From assembly GCF_936943645.1 (NCBI RefSeq), contig NZ_CAKZJO010000088.1:1-64000 (forward strand): DNA of 64,000 nt, given 5' to 3'. The position numbers and the translations under genes were made by a program. Positions 42,397 to 51,669 of this stretch are shown in pieces (the stretch's first letter is position 1; every line of letters starts with the position of its first letter). The notes under the pieces were generated by a model that saw only the letters and a list, made by a program, of their open reading frames with translations, ran no database searches and was not told the DNA's origin. This DNA comes from an uncultured Bradyrhizobium sp. GTDB taxonomy: Bacteria; Pseudomonadota; Alphaproteobacteria; Rhizobiales; Xanthobacteraceae.

Positions 42397-43338
42397 ATGA
42401 CGGAGAATCATGCTGCCTCGACTTTGTCGGACGAGGTTCGCGCACGACTCTATGATCAGGCTCTGAATGTCGCTCGCATCGGCGCTTGGGAGTGTGAACT
42501 CGAGACGGAGCGCCTGAGCTGGACCCAGGGCGTCTACGACATCTTCGGCTATCCCGCGAGCAATCCGCTGCGGCGCGCAAGCATCGTTGATCTCTACATC
42601 GATGAATCCAGGCGCAACATGGAGCTCGCTCGTGCCGAGGTCATCCGAAGCGGTTGCCCGATCACGCTCGATACGGAGATCAGGACATGGCGCGGTGAAA
42701 AACGCTGGATGCGCCTCTCGATCAACGCGGTGCGAGAGGGCGGACGGCCGGTGCGGATCTTCGGCTGCAAACAGGACGTCACTTCCGACCGACAGGCGCT
42801 AGAGAGCCTGCGGCAGCAAGCCGAAACCGATCCGCTGACCGGGCTTGCCAACCGGGCCATTTTTCAGGCTCGTTATCGCGAACTTGTCAACGACCGCCTG
42901 AATCATGGCTTCGCGTCGGCGCTCGTTCTGATCGACCTGGACGGCTTCAAGAAGCTCAACGATACATTCGGCCATCTGGCCGGAGACGCATGCCTATGCG
43001 AGGCCGCGCACCGTTTGCGGCGGGCATTTCACAATGCCGGCCTGGTCGGCCGGCTCGGTGGTGACGAATTTGCGATCATCCTGCGCGCTCCAACAAACCC
43101 GGCGCGCATCGCGCGCGTGCTGCAGCAGACCGTCGTGATGTTGAGCCGCCCGCTGTTCTGGAACGGTCATCGCCTCGAAGTCAGCGCCTCGATCGGAGCT
43201 GCCACAGTTGGCCGCCCGCACCGCCGGCGGATCGTCGAATTGTTCGCGGAAGCCGACATCGCGCTCTATGACGCGAAGGCTGCTGGCCGCAACCGAGTCC
43301 ACCTGATCGGAGACGAAAAGCATAACCTGGCGGCTTAG
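42397..43338 (+). CDS. PAS-GGDEF diguanylate cyclase
   Basis: This 313-residue cytoplasmic protein has a PAS domain at about 20-130 (LNVARIGAWECELETERLSW, KRWMRLSINAVREGGRPVRI) and a GGDEF domain at about 140-305. The active site reads GRLGGDEFAIIL. The product-inhibition site (RxxD five residues upstream) is absent (HNAG at that place), so feedback inhibition is not expected. The first segment TDPLTGLANRAIF is typical. It should synthesise cyclic-di-GMP in response to an unknown PAS signal. Confidence 0.92.
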   Translation: MTENHAASTLSDEVRARLYDQALNVARIGAWECELETERLSWTQGVYDIFGYPASNPLRRASIVDLYIDESRRNMELARAEVIRSGCPITLDTEIRTWRGEKRWMRLSINAVREGGRPVRIFGCKQDVTSDRQALESLRQQAETDPLTGLANRAIFQARYRELVNDRLNHGFASALVLIDLDGFKKLNDTFGHLAGDACLCEAAHRLRRAFHNAGLVGRLGGDEFAIILRAPTNPARIARVLQQTVVMLSRPLFWNGHRLEVSASIGAATVGRPHRRRIVELFAEADIALYDAKAAGRNRVHLIGDEKHNLAA

Positions 43339-43459
43339 AGCAGATTGCGCAGACCGCTGCCGGAGCCGCATTGCGGCACAGGCACGCGCAAACGGCCACC
43401 GCATTTGTCAAAATTCCCGATTGAACAGTTCGCAGTTCTCTTCTGCACGGGTGGCAGAC

Positions 43460-43536
43460 TGGCGCACCCGACACGATTCGAACGTGTGACCTTTGCCTTC
43501 GGAGGGCAACGCTCTATCCAGCTGAGCTACGGGTGC
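43460..43536 (-). tRNA. tRNA-Arg (anticodon CCG)
   Basis: On the minus strand the gene starts GCACCCGTAGCTCAGCTGG and folds as a full cloverleaf of 77 bases with encoded CCA. The anticodon stem TTGCC/GGCAA encloses the loop CTCCGAA, giving anticodon CCG. The T-arm is ACACG-TTCGAAT-CGTGT and the acceptor arms GCACCCG/CGGGTGC pair fully. Confidence 0.97.
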
Positions 43537-43599
43537 TAGTTGCAGGTTCATTTAGCCGATTGGCGAGGGGGGAGCAACCGCTTCCCGCCGCAATCGGCC

Positions 43600-44703
43600 T
43601 CAGGCCGTCTTGCGCCGTAAGGGGGCCGGAACCTGCTTGGCCTGCCGTCCCAGGGCGGCGAATTCGGCCAGCACGCGCTCGGCGCAGATGACCTGGTTGC
43701 GGCCGAGCCGTTTGGCGACGTAAAGCGCCTCGTCGGCCGCGCCCAGCAGCCGGTCGGGGCCGCCGTCGACCGCGCCGGGAATGTGGCTGGCGACGCCGAC
43801 GCTGAGGGTGACGTGATCGCCGGCGCCCACCGCGCCGTGGGCGATCTGCAAGGCCAGGACGGCGCCGCGGATCTCCTCGGCGATGACACAGGCGCTGTCG
43901 CAATCCAGATCCGGCAGGATCAGCGCGAACTCCTCGCCGCCGTAGCGGCCGGCGAGATCGAGCGGGCGCACGGCGTGCCGGCTGACGACGGAGGCGATCG
44001 CCCGCAGGCATTCGTCGCCGATCTGGTGGCCGTGATGGTCGTTGAACAGCTTGAAATGATCGACGTCGACGAAGAGCAGCGCCAGCGGCTTCTGCGTGCG
44101 TTGGGCGCGGGCCCATTCGCTCATCAGCATCTGGTCGAACGAGCGGCGGTTCGACAGGCCGGTCAGCCCATCCTTGGTGGCGAGCTCCTTGAGCGCCATT
44201 TCGGCACGCTTCTGGTCGGTGAGGTCGCGCAGCGTCTCCACCACGGCGATCAGATGCCCGGCCTCGTCGTGGATCGGGCCGGCGTCGATCGCGAGATAGA
44301 GCTGGTTGCCGAGCTTCGGCATTACGCACCAGTTCTCAGCGGAAAAGCCGAGCCCGTTATGGCCCCGCGCGGCATATTCCGAATAGAATTCCGGAAGCCG
44401 CTCCGGCCGGTCGAGCGCGACGAGGTCGGCAAGGCAGGGGCGCCTGGTCTCGTAGAAGGCCTGCCAGTGCTTGCTGGTGCCGATCACTTCCGAGGCGGCA
44501 AGGCCGGTCAGCCGCTCGCAGGCCCTGTTCCAGATCACGACGCGCCGCTTGGGGTCGATCACGAAGGTCGGCACCACCAGATGCTGCATCAGCCGCACGG
44601 CATAGGAATCCGCGACGTCGACGGTCTTGGTCGATGTCTTGCCTGAGATCTTGCCTGAGATCTTGCCCGAGGTCTTTCCTGACGGCTTCACCGGCTTTGC
44701 CAT
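43600..44703 (-). CDS. PAS-GGDEF diguanylate cyclase with SGK-repeat N-terminus
   Basis: The 367-residue protein begins with a Lys/Ser-rich repetitive tail (SGKTSGKISGKISGKTSTK), then a PAS domain at about 40-165 (LVVPTFVIDPKRRVVIWNRA) and a GGDEF domain at about 190-350. The active site is GRYGGEEFALIL, preceded by the inhibition site RPLD five residues upstream, so product feedback is likely. The ATG overlaps the stop of the upstream GGDEF-EAL gene as TGATG, implying coupled translation of a synthase with a dual-domain enzyme. Confidence 0.93.
   Translation of the reverse strand: MAKPVKPSGKTSGKISGKISGKTSTKTVDVADSYAVRLMQHLVVPTFVIDPKRRVVIWNRACERLTGLAASEVIGTSKHWQAFYETRRPCLADLVALDRPERLPEFYSEYAARGHNGLGFSAENWCVMPKLGNQLYLAIDAGPIHDEAGHLIAVVETLRDLTDQKRAEMALKELATKDGLTGLSNRRSFDQMLMSEWARAQRTQKPLALLFVDVDHFKLFNDHHGHQIGDECLRAIASVVSRHAVRPLDLAGRYGGEEFALILPDLDCDSACVIAEEIRGAVLALQIAHGAVGAGDHVTLSVGVASHIPGAVDGGPDRLLGAADEALYVAKRLGRNQVICAERVLAEFAALGRQAKQVPAPLRRKTA
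44638..44685 (-). repeat. 12-base tandem repeat, four units, in coding sequence
   Basis: Units CTTGCCTGAGAT at 44638 and 44650 are identical; those at 44662 and 44674 are diverged. In the gene they encode the repeated SGK tripeptide-plus-one pattern near the N-terminus of the PAS-GGDEF protein. Confidence 0.85.
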
Positions 44704-47700
44704 CACGCCACCGCCGCGACCGGCACGATGCCGGGCGAGCCATCGCCCGTGCCAAACAGTTTCCGCACCTCGGCGGCCGGCTTCGGCGCGCTGAACAGAT
44801 AGCCCTGCATCTGCGTGCAGCCGAGCGCGCGCAGCATCTCGCGCTGCGCCTCGGTCTCGACGCCCTCGGCGACCGTCGTCATGCTGCTGGCGGCGGCGAT
44901 GTTCACCACTGCCTGCACGATCACGGGCGCGCCGCTGCTCTCGGCGATGTCGGCGACGAAGCAGCGGTCGATCTTGATCTTGTCGAACGGGAAGCGCTTG
45001 AGATAGCTGAGCGAGGAATAGCCGGTGCCGAAATCGTCGAGCGCGATGCGCACGCCGATCGAGCGGAGCTGGTGCAGGATCGAGAGCGCGGCCTCGTCGT
45101 CGCGGATCAGCACGGCCTCGGTGATCTCGAGCTCGAGCCGGCGCGGGTCGAGGCCCGAGGCGGCGAGCGCGCCCGCGATCCGCAGCGCCAGCGTGTCGCA
45201 TTTGAGCTGCACCGGCGACACGTTGACCGCGACGCGGATATGCGTCGGCCAGGTCGCGGCCTCGTTGCAGGCCATGCGCAGCACCCAGTCGCCGAGCTCG
45301 GTGATCAGGCCGGTGTCCTCGGCGACCGGAATGAACTCCGCGGGCGAGACCATGCCGCGCTCGGGGTGGCGCCAGCGCAGCAGCGCCTCGCAACCGGTGA
45401 CGACGTTGGTGTGCAGATCGACCAGCGGCTGATAGTGGATCTCGAAGCCGCCATTTACCAGCGCCTGCCGCAGATCCTGCTCCATGCTCAGCCGCGCCCT
45501 GGCGCTCGCGTCCATCTCCGGCTCGAAGAAGCGGTGAGTGCGGCGCCCCTCGGCCTTGGCGCCGTACATCGCCAGATCGGCGTTCTTGATGAGTTGGTCG
45601 AGATCGGTGCCGTCCTGCGGCGCCAGCGCGATTCCGATGCTCGCATCGGTGGAGAGCTGGTGGCCAAGACAATGATAGGGCTGCCGGATCGCCTGGTAGA
45701 TCCGGGTCACGAAGGACAGCACCTCGGCGGAGGACTGGATCCCGGTCTGGATCACCGCGAATTCGTCGCCGCCCAGGCGCGCGATCAGGTCGCCCTCCTT
45801 GAGGCAGCCGCGCAGACGGCTTGCGATCGCCTTCAGCAGCTCGTCGCCGACATGATGGCCGAGCGAATCGTTGATGCCCTTGAACTCGTCGACGTCGATG
45901 TAGAGCAGCGCAAACTGGTCCCCGCCCGCAACCTTCGCCAGCTCGCGCTCGATCTGTTCGCGGAACAGCGTGCGGTTCGGCAGGTCGGTCAGCGCATCGT
46001 AATGCGCCATATGCGCGATCTTCTCGTCAGCGCGGCGCCGCTCGGTGACGTCGTCGATGACGTGAATGAGGTAGCGCGGCTCGCCGGCGTCGTCGCGAAT
46101 GCCGATCCGCGTCGACGTGATGTAGCGCAACCCCATGCCCGGCATCTGCCAGGCATGCTCGTCCTTGAACAGTCCCTTGGCCGATTGCAGCGCGCTATTG
46201 TCGTCCGCGGTGATGTGGGCAGCATGCGCCTCGGGGAAGATGTCGAAGGCAGTCTTGCCCATGACCTCCTGACGCGACTGGCCGAACAATTGCTCGGCGA
46301 CGCCGTTCAGCAAGAGGTATTGCCGCGTGCGGGCATCCTTAACCGTGATCTGCGACGGAATGTGGTCGATGATCTCGCGCAGGAACGTGTAGTTGCGGTC
46401 GCGTTCCCGCTCGAGATTGCGCCGCTCGGTGATATCCTCGATCGTGGCGACCCAGCCGCCCTGGGCGAGCGGCGTGTTGATGACCTGGAAGGCGCGGCCG
46501 TTGGCGAGCTGATGCATGCGCGTGGAGACCGTGCCTTCGGCAACGACCCTCATGACGTCGGCGCAAAACGCCTCGACGTCGCCGTCGAATGCATCGCGCT
46601 CCTTGCGATGGTACATCGCCTCGCGGATGTGGCAGCCGGGCTTGATGACGTCGTGGGAGAGGCCGAACATGTCGGCGTAGCGGCGGTTGCAGGTGGCGAT
46701 GTAGCCGTTCGCGTCGTAGAGGATCAGTCCCTGCGACATGTTGTTCAGGGCGGTGTCGAGCCGCAGCCGCTCCGCTTCCAGACGTTCCTGCGCCTCACGG
46801 TTCTGACGGTTGATCTGGCGGATGATCAGATAGAGCATCAGCGCGATGACCGCTGCCGAAAGCGCGGCGGTCGTCACCATGAAGCCGGTCTGCTGCCGCC
46901 AGTCGGCCAGTGCTGCGGCCGTGGTGTTGGTGGCAACGATCACGAGCGGGAAGTGCGTCAGCGACGCCGCCGAGCCGAGCCGCTCTTCGCCGTCTGTCGG
47001 ACTCCTGACGCGAAGCGTCTGTTGGCCACCCTCGGTCAGCACCTTCCGCATCAGCGGCGCATCCCTGAAGCTCCGGCCGATCAGCTCTTCGCGGTGCGGA
47101 TAGCGCGCCAGCATCTTGCCCTCGCGATCGAACAGCGAGATCGCCGTGCCCTCGGCCAGCGCGACGGAAGCGAAATAGTGCTGATAGCTGTCCGGATCGA
47201 TCCGGCGGACCATCGCGCCGAGGAAGGTGCCGTCCGCGCCGTTCAGGCGGCGCGCGACGATCGTGGTCCACTTGTTGATGATGAAGCTGCGAACGGATTC
47301 CAGCAGCACCGGCTCGGACCGCGGATTGGTCTTGAACGTCTGAAAGTAGGCCCGGGACGAAACGTTGATCTTGGGCAGTGGCTGGGCCCGCGACCAGTTG
47401 ATCAACTCACCGTCGGCATCGTAGAGCGCGATATCGCCGAGATAGGACACGGAGCTGATCTTGCTGCGCAGCATCTGGTTCGCCGCAGATCCGGACATGC
47501 GCTCGCGGAACATCGCCGGCGAGGTGATCTCCGTCAGGCTCATCTGGCCGATCAGGTCGGCGGCGACGACGTCGGAATCCTCGAACTGCTGGTCGAAGTG
47601 CCGCGCGATCAGCTGCACCGTGTTTTCCAGCTCGCGCTCGCGATTGGCCAGTGTGCGTTCGCGAAACTCGCCGACGGCCATGGCCGTCACGCCGAAGATG

Positions 47701-47825
47701 CCCGCGACCAGCAACACGCCGCACAGGGTCAACCACAGGACGGGGCCACGCCGCGTCAACGCCTCCCAGCCGTTCCTTACGGCTAGAGACATTCCGGTTG
47801 CCACCGTGGAAAAGACCTGGCGCAT
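44703..47825 (-). CDS. Membrane-bound Cache-PAS-PAS-GGDEF-EAL protein
   Basis: The 1040-residue protein starts MRQVFSTVATGM after GGGAGGGGG. A first span near 28-52 and a second near 305-330 enclose a periplasmic Cache-like sensor domain. Two PAS domains follow (about 355-470 and 485-600), then GGDEF (ARLGGDEFAVIQ; KEGD instead of RxxD, so no inhibition site) and EAL. The EAL residues are all present: CEALLRWRHP, NVSPVQL, LEITEAVL, LDDFGTGYSSLSYL, KIKIDR, AEGVETEAQ and MQGYLF. Both synthesis and breakdown of cyclic-di-GMP look possible. Confidence 0.94.
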   Translation of the reverse strand: MRQVFSTVATGMSLAVRNGWEALTRRGPVLWLTLCGVLLVAGIFGVTAMAVGEFRERTLANRERELENTVQLIARHFDQQFEDSDVVAADLIGQMSLTEITSPAMFRERMSGSAANQMLRSKISSVSYLGDIALYDADGELINWSRAQPLPKINVSSRAYFQTFKTNPRSEPVLLESVRSFIINKWTTIVARRLNGADGTFLGAMVRRIDPDSYQHYFASVALAEGTAISLFDREGKMLARYPHREELIGRSFRDAPLMRKVLTEGGQQTLRVRSPTDGEERLGSAASLTHFPLVIVATNTTAAALADWRQQTGFMVTTAALSAAVIALMLYLIIRQINRQNREAQERLEAERLRLDTALNNMSQGLILYDANGYIATCNRRYADMFGLSHDVIKPGCHIREAMYHRKERDAFDGDVEAFCADVMRVVAEGTVSTRMHQLANGRAFQVINTPLAQGGWVATIEDITERRNLERERDRNYTFLREIIDHIPSQITVKDARTRQYLLLNGVAEQLFGQSRQEVMGKTAFDIFPEAHAAHITADDNSALQSAKGLFKDEHAWQMPGMGLRYITSTRIGIRDDAGEPRYLIHVIDDVTERRRADEKIAHMAHYDALTDLPNRTLFREQIERELAKVAGGDQFALLYIDVDEFKGINDSLGHHVGDELLKAIASRLRGCLKEGDLIARLGGDEFAVIQTGIQSSAEVLSFVTRIYQAIRQPYHCLGHQLSTDASIGIALAPQDGTDLDQLIKNADLAMYGAKAEGRRTHRFFEPEMDASARARLSMEQDLRQALVNGGFEIHYQPLVDLHTNVVTGCEALLRWRHPERGMVSPAEFIPVAEDTGLITELGDWVLRMACNEAATWPTHIRVAVNVSPVQLKCDTLALRIAGALAASGLDPRRLELEITEAVLIRDDEAALSILHQLRSIGVRIALDDFGTGYSSLSYLKRFPFDKIKIDRCFVADIAESSGAPVIVQAVVNIAAASSMTTVAEGVETEAQREMLRALGCTQMQGYLFSAPKPAAEVRKLFGTGDGSPGIVPVAAVA

Positions 47826-47999
47826 TCCCCCTCCCTGGAGGAACACGAATACACTGCACAAATGGCCTAAACCTTAGGAAAGCCAGTTACCTAAGCATTA
47901 ATCGGGTTGCGCGGCCGCGCCCGGATAGAGTGGAGCGGGAATCACGTCGCGGTTGCGCGCCGTCCGCCGTCAACGCTGCGTCGCATCATGAATCGTGTG

Positions 48000-49082
48000 T
48001 TAATGCAAGTCGCCGCCCTTGTCGCCGGCCGGATTCCGCAGCCGCCCCACCACGCCGGTCGGAAAGAAATAGACGCTGGCGATGAACAGCAGGCCGAGCC
48101 ATAACAGCCAGCGATCCGGATGCAGCAATCCCGGCAGCAATGGCAGGCCGGCTTCCGAGGCAGCCTTGGACGCGACGCCCATCAGCGACTGCAAATAGTT
48201 CTGGGCGAGGATGAAGATGCTGGCGCCGATGATCGCGCCATAGATCGTGCCCATGCCGCCGATCACGACCATCAGCAGGATGTCCAGCATGATCGAGAAG
48301 CTGAGCGAGGTATCGGGGCCGGCATAGCGCAGCCACAGCGCGTTCAAAATGCCGGCGCCGGCGGCCACCAGCGCGGCGAGGCAGTTGGCGTAGGTCAGAT
48401 GAAACACCGTGCGGAAGCCGAGCGCCTCGGCACGGAAGCGGTTCTCGCGGATGGCTTGCAGCACGCGCCCGAACGGCGAGTTCACGACGCGGAGCAAAGC
48501 GAGGATCATCAAGGCTGAGACGGCGAACACCAGATAAAAGGTCAGGATGCGGCCGTTGATCTCGAAGCCGAACAGATTCTTCGAGATCAGTACCGTGCCG
48601 GGGCGAAGTAGCTCCGGCAGCTGAAAGCTGCGCCCGTCCTCGCCGCCGGTCAGCCAGGACAGTTGCGAGGCCAGAACCTGGAAGGCCGAGGCGACCGCGA
48701 GCGTGATCATGGCAAAGAAGATTGCGGCGACGCGCAGCGAGAACAGGCCGATGGCAAGCGCGAGCAGGGCTGCGAGTGGCAGGCCGACGACGGTGCCGGT
48801 CGCGACCGCGGCCCAGTTCGGGCCCATGCCGTAGAGCGCGATCGCGATCGCGTAGCTGCCGATGCCGTAGAACATGGTGTGGGCGAACGACACCGAGCCG
48901 GTATAGCCGAGCAGGAGATCGTAAGAGGCCACCAGCGCGGCGAAGACGCAGATCTTGGCGGCGACGTTCAGCGCCTTGGCGCCCGGGAACAGGAACGGCG
49001 TCGCCGCCAGCGCCAGGATGATGACGACGAGAACCAGCGTGAGGATTCGGCTGCGCGGCGGATCGCCTGAGAGGATCATCAT
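48000..49082 (-). CDS. Branched-chain amino acid-type ABC transporter permease (LivM-like)
   Basis: This protein of about 360 residues has 8 to 10 membrane spans and the LivM pattern LLGYTGSVSFAHTMFYGIGS, then AIRENRFRAEALGF (the EAA-like coupling loop) and VVIGGMGTIYGAIIGA. It is the last gene of the importer operon. Two adjacent ATG codons (49082 and 49079) overlap the upstream livH stop. The ligand may be a carboxylate or amide rather than Leu/Ile/Val. Confidence 0.93.
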   Translation of the reverse strand: MMILSGDPPRSRILTLVLVVIILALAATPFLFPGAKALNVAAKICVFAALVASYDLLLGYTGSVSFAHTMFYGIGSYAIAIALYGMGPNWAAVATGTVVGLPLAALLALAIGLFSLRVAAIFFAMITLAVASAFQVLASQLSWLTGGEDGRSFQLPELLRPGTVLISKNLFGFEINGRILTFYLVFAVSALMILALLRVVNSPFGRVLQAIRENRFRAEALGFRTVFHLTYANCLAALVAAGAGILNALWLRYAGPDTSLSFSIMLDILLMVVIGGMGTIYGAIIGASIFILAQNYLQSLMGVASKAASEAGLPLLPGLLHPDRWLLWLGLLFIASVYFFPTGVVGRLRNPAGDKGGDLH

Positions 49083-50089
49083 CGGCTGGTCACCGCATAG
49101 AGGCCGCGCGGCCGCCACATCAGAATGGCGACCATCAGCAGGATGTTGGAGACAAGGGCGAGTTTCGGCACCAGGAAGCCGCCGTAATTGGCGACCATGG
49201 CCACCAGGATCGCGCCGATGAAGCAGCCGCCGATCGAGCCGAGGCCGCCGATGATGACGACGATGAAGATCAGCACAGTGAGGTCGTCGCTCATAGAGGC
49301 ATGCACCTGCTCGCGGTACAGCGCCCACATCACGCCGCCGAGGCCGGCCAGCGCCGAGCCCGTCATGAAGACGCCGAGGAACAGGCGGCGGATGCGATAG
49401 CCGAGCGCCTCGACCATCTCGCGATTCTCGACGCCGGCGCGGATCAAAAGGCCGAGCTTGGTGCGGTTGAGCACGAGCTGGATCGCGATGAAGACGGCAA
49501 GCCCGATCAGCATCGCCAGCACGCGATACTTGGCGATCGCGACGTCGCCGAGGATGAAGGAGCCGCGCAGCGAGGCCGGCAGCGGCATCGGGATGATCTG
49601 CGGCCCCCACAGCGCATACATCGTCTGCTCGGCGACGATCAGGCCGCCTGTCGTCATCAGGATCTGCTTCAAATGCTGGCCGTAAACGGGAAGGATCAGC
49701 ACGCGCTCGACGACGAGGCCGAGGGCGCCCGAGACCGCCATCGAAAGCAGCGCGGCCGGCGCCAGCACGGCGAGGTTCATCCAGAGCGAGTCGGCCTGAA
49801 TCGAGGCTGCGAACGGCGCCAGCACCAGGGTCGCGACATAGGCGCCGACGGCGATGAAGGCGCCATGGCCGAAGTTGAGCACATCCATCAGGCCGAACAC
49901 CAGTGTCAGGCCCGAGGCCATGATGAAGATCATCATGCCCATCGCAAGGCTCGCTACCGTCAGCGTCAGCCAGGAGGAGGTCGATCCGATCAGGGGGATC
50001 ATCAGCAGCGCGAGTGCGATCGGCAGCAGGATCGGCGCGAGATCGCGCTTCGGCTTCGGCAGCGGATCGGTTGCGGCAAGGTCAGTCAC
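49079..50089 (-). CDS. Branched-chain amino acid-type ABC transporter permease (LivH-like)
   Basis: This 336-residue inner-membrane protein has the LivH signatures ASGLTLVFGLMDVLNFGHGA near residue 58, GVENREMVEALGYRIRRLFL in the coupling loop and VVIIGGLGSIGGCFIGAILV. With LivM it forms the membrane channel. Its start overlaps the livF-like stop and its stop overlaps the livM-like start, both by four bases. Confidence 0.95.
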   Translation of the reverse strand: MTDLAATDPLPKPKRDLAPILLPIALALLMIPLIGSTSSWLTLTVASLAMGMMIFIMASGLTLVFGLMDVLNFGHGAFIAVGAYVATLVLAPFAASIQADSLWMNLAVLAPAALLSMAVSGALGLVVERVLILPVYGQHLKQILMTTGGLIVAEQTMYALWGPQIIPMPLPASLRGSFILGDVAIAKYRVLAMLIGLAVFIAIQLVLNRTKLGLLIRAGVENREMVEALGYRIRRLFLGVFMTGSALAGLGGVMWALYREQVHASMSDDLTVLIFIVVIIGGLGSIGGCFIGAILVAMVANYGGFLVPKLALVSNILLMVAILMWRPRGLYAVTSR

Positions 50090-50808
50090 TGATGTGCCTC
50101 CAGGCTCAGGCCGAGCAGCCGCTCTTGCAGCGGCACGTCGGCGGCCAGCGCCGCCATCTCGCCGCGGTGGACGATGGTGCCGTTGTCCATGACCAGCACG
50201 TTGTCACCGAGCTCGCGGGCGGCGAAGAAATTCTGTTCGACCAGAAGGATCGTCGCGCCCTTGCGCTTGATCTCCTTCAGGCACTCGATCAGCGCCATCA
50301 CGATGGCGGGCGCCAGACCCTTGGTCGGCTCGTCGATCAGCAAGAGCTTGCGCGGCTCGATGATGGCGCGCGCGATCGAGAGCATCTGCTTCTGTCCGCC
50401 CGAGAGGCTTCCCGCGCGCGACAGCCAGAAGCGGCGCAACGCCGGAAAGAAGCCGAAAATCCATTCCAGCTGCTTGTCGTCCATCGCAGCATCCCGTGCC
50501 GCCAGCACGAGGTTCTCCTTCACCGTGAGATCGGAGAACACCGCCATGCTCTCCGGCACGTAGCCGACGCCGAGCCGGGCGATGTCGGGCGTGGCGCGGC
50601 TCTCGATACGCATCCCTGCGAGACTGATCTCGCCTGATGATGCCTGCCACAGTCCCATGATGGTGCGCAGCGTCGTGGTCTTGCCGGCGCCGTTACGCCC
50701 GAGCAGCATCGTGACTTGTCCTTGCGGGACCGCGAGGTCGATGCCCTGGAGGATGTGGTAGCGACCGATATGGGTGTGCACGCCGGAGAGCTTGAGGAGA
50801 TCGGTCAT
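50086..50808 (-). CDS. ABC transporter ATP-binding protein (LivF-like)
   Basis: This 240-residue ATPase has Walker A GRNGAGKTTTLRTIMG near residue 38, the signature LSGGQKQMLSIARAI near 138 and Walker B LLLIDEPTKGLAP. LivF-type features include SGEISLAGMRIESRATPDIA and the VPESMAVFSDLTVKENL Q-loop area. It pairs with the LivG-like ATPase. Starts and stops overlap both neighbours by four bases (ATGA). Confidence 0.96.
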   Translation of the reverse strand: MTDLLKLSGVHTHIGRYHILQGIDLAVPQGQVTMLLGRNGAGKTTTLRTIMGLWQASSGEISLAGMRIESRATPDIARLGVGYVPESMAVFSDLTVKENLVLAARDAAMDDKQLEWIFGFFPALRRFWLSRAGSLSGGQKQMLSIARAIIEPRKLLLIDEPTKGLAPAIVMALIECLKEIKRKGATILLVEQNFFAARELGDNVLVMDNGTIVHRGEMAALAADVPLQERLLGLSLEAHQ

Positions 50809-51581
50809 GCGGCGCTCTCTGCAGCAGTCTTGGGCGCGACGCCGAGGTAGGCTTCCTGCACGATCGGCGAGGCGATCACTTCGGCCGGCGGACCGTCGGC
50901 GACGAGCTGGCCGTTATGCAGCACGATGATGCGGTCGGCGAGCGAGCGCACCACGTCCATCTTGTGCTCGACCAGCAGGATGATCTTGCTTGTGTCCCGC
51001 TTGAGCTGCGCGATCAGGTTCAGGACGACAGGCACTTCGTCGATGCTCATGCCGGCGGTCGGCTCGTCGAACATGAAGACATCAGGCTCGAGCGCGATCA
51101 TCAGCGCGACCTCGAGCTTGCGCTGGTCGCCATGCGACAGCGCGGTGGCGGCGACGCCGCGGCGGCTGCCGAGCGCGACCTGGTCGAGGATGGCATCTGC
51201 GCGTGCGATCAGGTCGCGGCGCACCATCCAGGGCCGCAGCATGTCGTAATGGGTGCCGTTCGCCGCCTGCACTGCGAGGCGGACGTTCTCTTCCACGGTG
51301 AGATTGGGAAACAGGTTGGTCAGCTGGAACGCGCGCCCGAGACCCGCGCGGGTCCGCAGCGGCGCGGAAAGCTGGGTGATGTCGGTGCCACCGAACAGGA
51401 TGCTGCCGCTGGAGGCGCGCAGCTGGCCCGAGATCAGATTGAAATAGGTGGTCTTGCCGGCGCCGTTCGGCCCGACGATCGCGGTGAGCTCGCCCGGACG
51501 GAACGTGCAGGTCACGCTGTTGACCGCCACGTGGCCGCCGAAGCGGATGGTGAGGTCGCGGGTTTCGAGAGAGAGCGTCAT
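50805..51581 (-). CDS. ABC transporter ATP-binding protein (LivG-like)
   Basis: This 258-residue ATPase has Walker A GPNGAGKTTYFNLISG, the Q-loop region GLGRAFQLTNLFPNLTVEEN and Walker B VFMFDEPTAGMSIDE. The signature position reads ATALSHGDQRKLEVALMIAL, with SHGDQ in place of LSGGQ, which is normal for LivG. The start was set at 51581 (MTLSLETRDL); an ATG seven codons earlier is also in frame. A short palindrome lies between this gene and the binding-protein gene. Confidence 0.95.
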   Translation of the reverse strand: MTLSLETRDLTIRFGGHVAVNSVTCTFRPGELTAIVGPNGAGKTTYFNLISGQLRASSGSILFGGTDITQLSAPLRTRAGLGRAFQLTNLFPNLTVEENVRLAVQAANGTHYDMLRPWMVRRDLIARADAILDQVALGSRRGVAATALSHGDQRKLEVALMIALEPDVFMFDEPTAGMSIDEVPVVLNLIAQLKRDTSKIILLVEHKMDVVRSLADRIIVLHNGQLVADGPPAEVIASPIVQEAYLGVAPKTAAESAA

Positions 51582-51629
51582 GAGAGGTCTGGCAAGTGAC
51601 AAAATGAAGATGTGTCCGCGCTCGCGGTA

Positions 51630-51656
51630 GCTCCCTCCCCCGCAAGCGGGGGAGGT
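51630..51656. repeat. Short palindrome (CTCCCCCGCAAGCGGGGGAG)
   Basis: CTCCCCC and GGGGGAG-type arms pair around GCAAGC inside the livG/binding-protein spacer. Such intra-operon palindromes often lower downstream expression relative to the binding protein; that effect is inferred. Confidence 0.75.
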
Positions 51657-51669
51657 GAAGCAAGAAAGC

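Noticed and set aside
43460..43536. tRNA gene as a possible integration site for a genomic island
   Set aside because: No integrase gene and no repeated tRNA 3' end was found nearby, and the flanking genes look native.
44704..45672. Possible 323-codon N-terminal extension of the PAS-GGDEF gene
   Set aside because: It overlaps the EAL domain of the upstream gene in another frame and has no protein-like pattern. The ATG at 44703 is well placed.
44634..47786. Plus-strand open frame of 1050 codons
   Set aside because: It is the antisense of the Cache-PAS-GGDEF-EAL gene, is full of Arg/Asp/His without any motif, and arises from high GC. The minus-strand gene has all catalytic motifs.
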